Assembly (NCBI GenBank): GCA_020725265.1
Contig: DYFK01000004.1
Span: forward strand, 26,460-90,459
From: Hydrogenophilus sp.
GTDB taxonomy: Bacteria > Pseudomonadota > Gammaproteobacteria > Burkholderiales > Thiobacillaceae
Direction: 5' to 3'
DNA length: 64,000 nt
The notes under the pieces were generated by a model, which was not told where the DNA came from, made no database searches, and saw only the letters and a list, made by a program, of their open reading frames with translations. Shown one piece after another: positions 61,592-64,000 of this stretch (the first letter of the stretch is position 1; each line of letters begins with the position of its first letter). The position numbers and the translations under genes were made by a program.

Positions 61592-64000
61592 ATGAAAACC
61601 CTGCACAGCTTCATCCTGACCGCCTCGGTCGCCGTCTCCCTGATCTTCTTCGGTGGCAGCTACCTGGTGTTCACCTACGCGTTCCGAGACGGCATCCGCG
61701 ATTCCGCGCGTGAACAGGCGGCGGTGCTGGCGCGCTCGACCTGGCATTCGATGACCCAACTGATGTTCCAGGGCTGGAGCCGGGATGAATTGCTCGGCTT
61801 CATCGACGCCACCCAGACCGCGCTGGTCGACTCGCCGACCACCATCGCCATCCACCGCGGCGAGGCTGTCGCCGAGCGCTATGGCCATTTCGACCAGCCG
61901 GCGCCGGACACCCCGCTGACACGCGCGCTGACCGACGGCGCCGCCACCGACCTGCTGGAGGGTGACTTCGTTCGCCACGTCTTTCCGCTGGTCGCCGAGG
62001 CGCGCTGCCTGTCCTGCCACGACAACGCGCGCGTGGGCGACGTGCTCGGCGCCATCGATGTCCGCCAGGACACCCGGCCGGCGCTGGCCAAGGCGGAAAA
62101 ACGCTTCTTCTTCAGCCTGCTGGCATTGGCGCCGCTGCCGTTCGTGGTCGCCTTCCTGGTGGTCTGGCGCATCAACCGGCGCATCGACGACGCCGTCGGC
62201 CGGCTGCGCGACAACGTCGACAACCTGAACCGGGTCTCCGACCTCACCAGCCTGCGCCCGACCGAAGCCAGCATCGGTTTCCGCGAACTCGACGACATCT
62301 TCGAGCAGATCGCACAGCTCGGCACCCGGCTGCGCAACGTCGCCGTCGACAAGGATCTGCTCGAATTCGAAATCCGGCTGATGGAGAAATTCATCATCAC
62401 CTCGGAAGTGGTCAAGGACTGGCATGAGTACGTCAAGGAGCTGCTGATCGAAATCAGCAAGGTCATCGATGCCTACACCCTGTTCTGCGTGTTCAAGGTG
62501 GAAGACGAACTGTTCAGTCTGGAGATCTTCTGGCGGCACCGACCGTCGCCGGAACAACTCACGCAGATGGAAGAACGTGTCCGCGCGATTCTGGATACCA
62601 ATCCCTACCTGCGCGGCATCCACGGCATCCAGATCAACCACACCGTCGCCGAACCCGACCGCGACATGCCGCCGCTGAACGCGCGGGACATGGAATTGCA
62701 GACCAAATCGCTGCTGGTCGAAGCGCCCAAGATCGGCGGCATCGTCGGCATCGGCGTGCAATCCGAGATGGTGCGCGACGATACCCGCGCGCTGGTCATG
62801 GAAAGCATCCTGTCCACCCTGCTCAACGTGATCGGATCGGTGCGCGCGATCTACAAGTACACCCGCGACCTGGAGTATTACGCCACCCGCGACCCGCTCA
62901 CCCACCTGTACAACCAACGCGTGTTCTGGGAACTGCTGGAATACGAGATCAGCCGCGCCAGCCGCCACAAGCAGAGCTTCGGCCTGCTCATGATCGACCT
63001 CGACAACTTCAAGTCGATCAACGACACCTACGGCCACCACGTCGGCGACCGTTTCCTGCAGGAATTCGCCAACGTGGTCCGCCACGCGCTGCGCAACGAG
63101 GACATCCTGGCCCGCTACGGCGGCGACGAGTTCGTCGCCCTGCTGCCGGAAGTCAGCGAGGCCGATGCCTACACCGTCGCCGGCCGCGTGGTCGAGGCCG
63201 CCGCCAACCTGGCGGTGGAACTGCCCGACGGCGGCCGCGCCAAGGCTTCGGTCTCGGTCGGCCTGGCCATCTACCCCGACCATGGCGACGACAAGAAGGA
63301 TCTGTTCCTGCTCGCCGACAACATGATGTACAAGGCCAAGAACGAAGGCAAAAACCGCGTGGCCCTGCCCAGCGACGTCGATGTCGCCGAGGCCTACCGC
63401 AAGATCGGCGAGAAGAGCCAGATCGTCCTGCGCGCGCTCGACGAGGGTCTGGTGCGCCCCTACTTCCAGCCGATCATGCACGGCGGCACCCGCCAGCTGG
63501 CGGCCGTCGAGGTGCTTTCGCGCATCCAGACCGACGAAGCCCTGTTCGAGGCCGGCGAATTCATCGAGCTCGCGGAGAAGATGGGCGTCATCCACAAGCT
63601 CGATTTCCAGGTGATGGACCAAGCCATGGCCGAGGTCGCCCGGACCGGTTACGCGGGCTACCTGTTCATCAACCTGTCGCCGCGCGCGATGGTGCTGTCC
63701 GAATTCCTGCCCGAGGTGAAAGCCATGGTGATCCGCCACGGCGTCGCCCCGGACCGCATCGTGTTCGAGATCACCGAACGGGAAACCATCAAGAACATCA
63801 GCCTGCTCACCAAGTTCGTCGCCGCCCTGAAGATGGAAGGCTTCCTGCTCGCGGTCGACGATTTCGGCTCCGGTTTCTCGTCCTACCACTACATCAAGCA
63901 CTTCCCCATCGACTTCCTGAAGATCGAAGGCGAATTCGTGCTCAACATGGTCAAGAGCGAGCGCGACGCCGCCTTCGTCCGCAGCATCGCCACCCTCGCC
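61592..64000 (+). CDS. Membrane GGDEF/EAL protein with periplasmic CXXCH motif (partial, runs off window)
   Basis: At least 803 codons with no stop by the window end. A membrane helix (about residues 7-29) and a second (about 173-192) flank a periplasmic domain ending in RCLSCHDNARVGDVLGAIDV, with CXXCH at 139-143, as in Tll0287/DUF3365-like haem c sensors. A HAMP-like stretch and a GAF-like region (about 255-420) precede GGDEF (430-595; GGDEF at 510-514, RxxD inhibitory site RNED at 501-504) and EAL (from about 610; EVL at 640-642; DDFGSGFSSY present). ATG 61592 has GAGGAG upstream. It may sense redox state, oxygen or NO in the periplasm to tune c-di-GMP. The 140-bp gap before it shows no other signal. 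Confidence 0.9.
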   Translation, partial: MKTLHSFILTASVAVSLIFFGGSYLVFTYAFRDGIRDSAREQAAVLARSTWHSMTQLMFQGWSRDELLGFIDATQTALVDSPTTIAIHRGEAVAERYGHFDQPAPDTPLTRALTDGAATDLLEGDFVRHVFPLVAEARCLSCHDNARVGDVLGAIDVRQDTRPALAKAEKRFFFSLLALAPLPFVVAFLVVWRINRRIDDAVGRLRDNVDNLNRVSDLTSLRPTEASIGFRELDDIFEQIAQLGTRLRNVAVDKDLLEFEIRLMEKFIITSEVVKDWHEYVKELLIEISKVIDAYTLFCVFKVEDELFSLEIFWRHRPSPEQLTQMEERVRAILDTNPYLRGIHGIQINHTVAEPDRDMPPLNARDMELQTKSLLVEAPKIGGIVGIGVQSEMVRDDTRALVMESILSTLLNVIGSVRAIYKYTRDLEYYATRDPLTHLYNQRVFWELLEYEISRASRHKQSFGLLMIDLDNFKSINDTYGHHVGDRFLQEFANVVRHALRNEDILARYGGDEFVALLPEVSEADAYTVAGRVVEAAANLAVELPDGGRAKASVSVGLAIYPDHGDDKKDLFLLADNMMYKAKNEGKNRVALPSDVDVAEAYRKIGEKSQIVLRALDEGLVRPYFQPIMHGGTRQLAAVEVLSRIQTDEALFEAGEFIELAEKMGVIHKLDFQVMDQAMAEVARTGYAGYLFINLSPRAMVLSEFLPEVKAMVIRHGVAPDRIVFEITERETIKNISLLTKFVAALKMEGFLLAVDDFGSGFSSYHYIKHFPIDFLKIEGEFVLNMVKSERDAAFVRSIATLA

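Noticed and set aside
61448-63901. Minus-strand open frame of 817 codons opposite the last gene
   Set aside because: Antisense to a GGDEF/EAL protein with intact motifs and a good Shine-Dalgarno.

Overview
The window looks like a contiguous piece of a chromosome from a GC-rich betaproteobacterium (order not determinable by eye; Rhodocyclales or Nitrosomonadales-like). The main reason is gene order. The minus-strand run leuC - entericidin - leuD - leuB - asd - usg-like - fimV - ecfT-like - truA - trpF - trpB - trpA - accD - folC - dedD-like - purF - metZ (23067 down to 4939) is a classic betaproteobacterial arrangement, as are mltA/apaG next to rpe-gph-trpE. The genes are tightly packed, many overlapping by 1-26 nt. 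Capacity for anaerobic nitrate reduction is shown by napDA and a divergent Dnr-type regulator at the left edge.

Layout. 1-4059: periplasmic nitrate reductase genes napD-napA (minus) divergent from a Crp/Fnr-type regulator, with a perfect TTGAC-N4-GTCAA box between them. 4221-4703: a GNAT acetyltransferase in lower-GC surroundings. 4939-23067: the long leucine/aspartate/tryptophan/fatty-acid/purine/methionine block. 23193-31236 (minus): a secreted HEFGH protein, a two-gene sensor kinase plus c-di-GMP enzyme operon, an MFS carrier, a YdcH-like protein and aroC. 31394-39344: a small cytochrome c, an M17 aminopeptidase and the pyruvate dehydrogenase operon aceE-aceF-lpdA. 39452-45830 (minus): a zinc-ribbon protein, a thioesterase, a very large multidomain c-di-GMP protein, a small SHOCT-like membrane protein, mltA and apaG. 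45953-49016: rpe-gph-trpE. 49042-57874: an accessory cluster (amidohydrolase, two ATP-grasp ligases, epimerase, two methyltransferases, glycosyltransferase, DegT aminotransferase, a decayed MmgE/PrpD gene) sitting where trpGDC would usually follow trpE. 57885-64000: a DUF748 (AsmA-like) protein and a membrane GGDEF/EAL protein that runs off the right end.

Most notable observations. (1) A family of seven-base-periodic arrays (11 heptads, exactly 77 nt, in three intergenic copies; 13 heptads in another) forms imperfect hairpins. The intergenic copies lie only at junctions inside operons, one copy has been incorporated in frame into the interdomain linker of lpdA, and a half-array may sit in aceE. 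(2) A 1120-residue protein (40219-43581) combines a cytoplasmic periplasmic-binding-protein-like sensor, PAS, GGDEF, EAL and a C-terminal BLUF flavin photoreceptor domain with its key residues, suggesting dual ligand and blue-light control of c-di-GMP. (3) The post-trpE cluster includes a CmoA-like enzyme outside its usual tRNA context. The window holds three GGDEF/EAL proteins, so c-di-GMP signalling is prominent.
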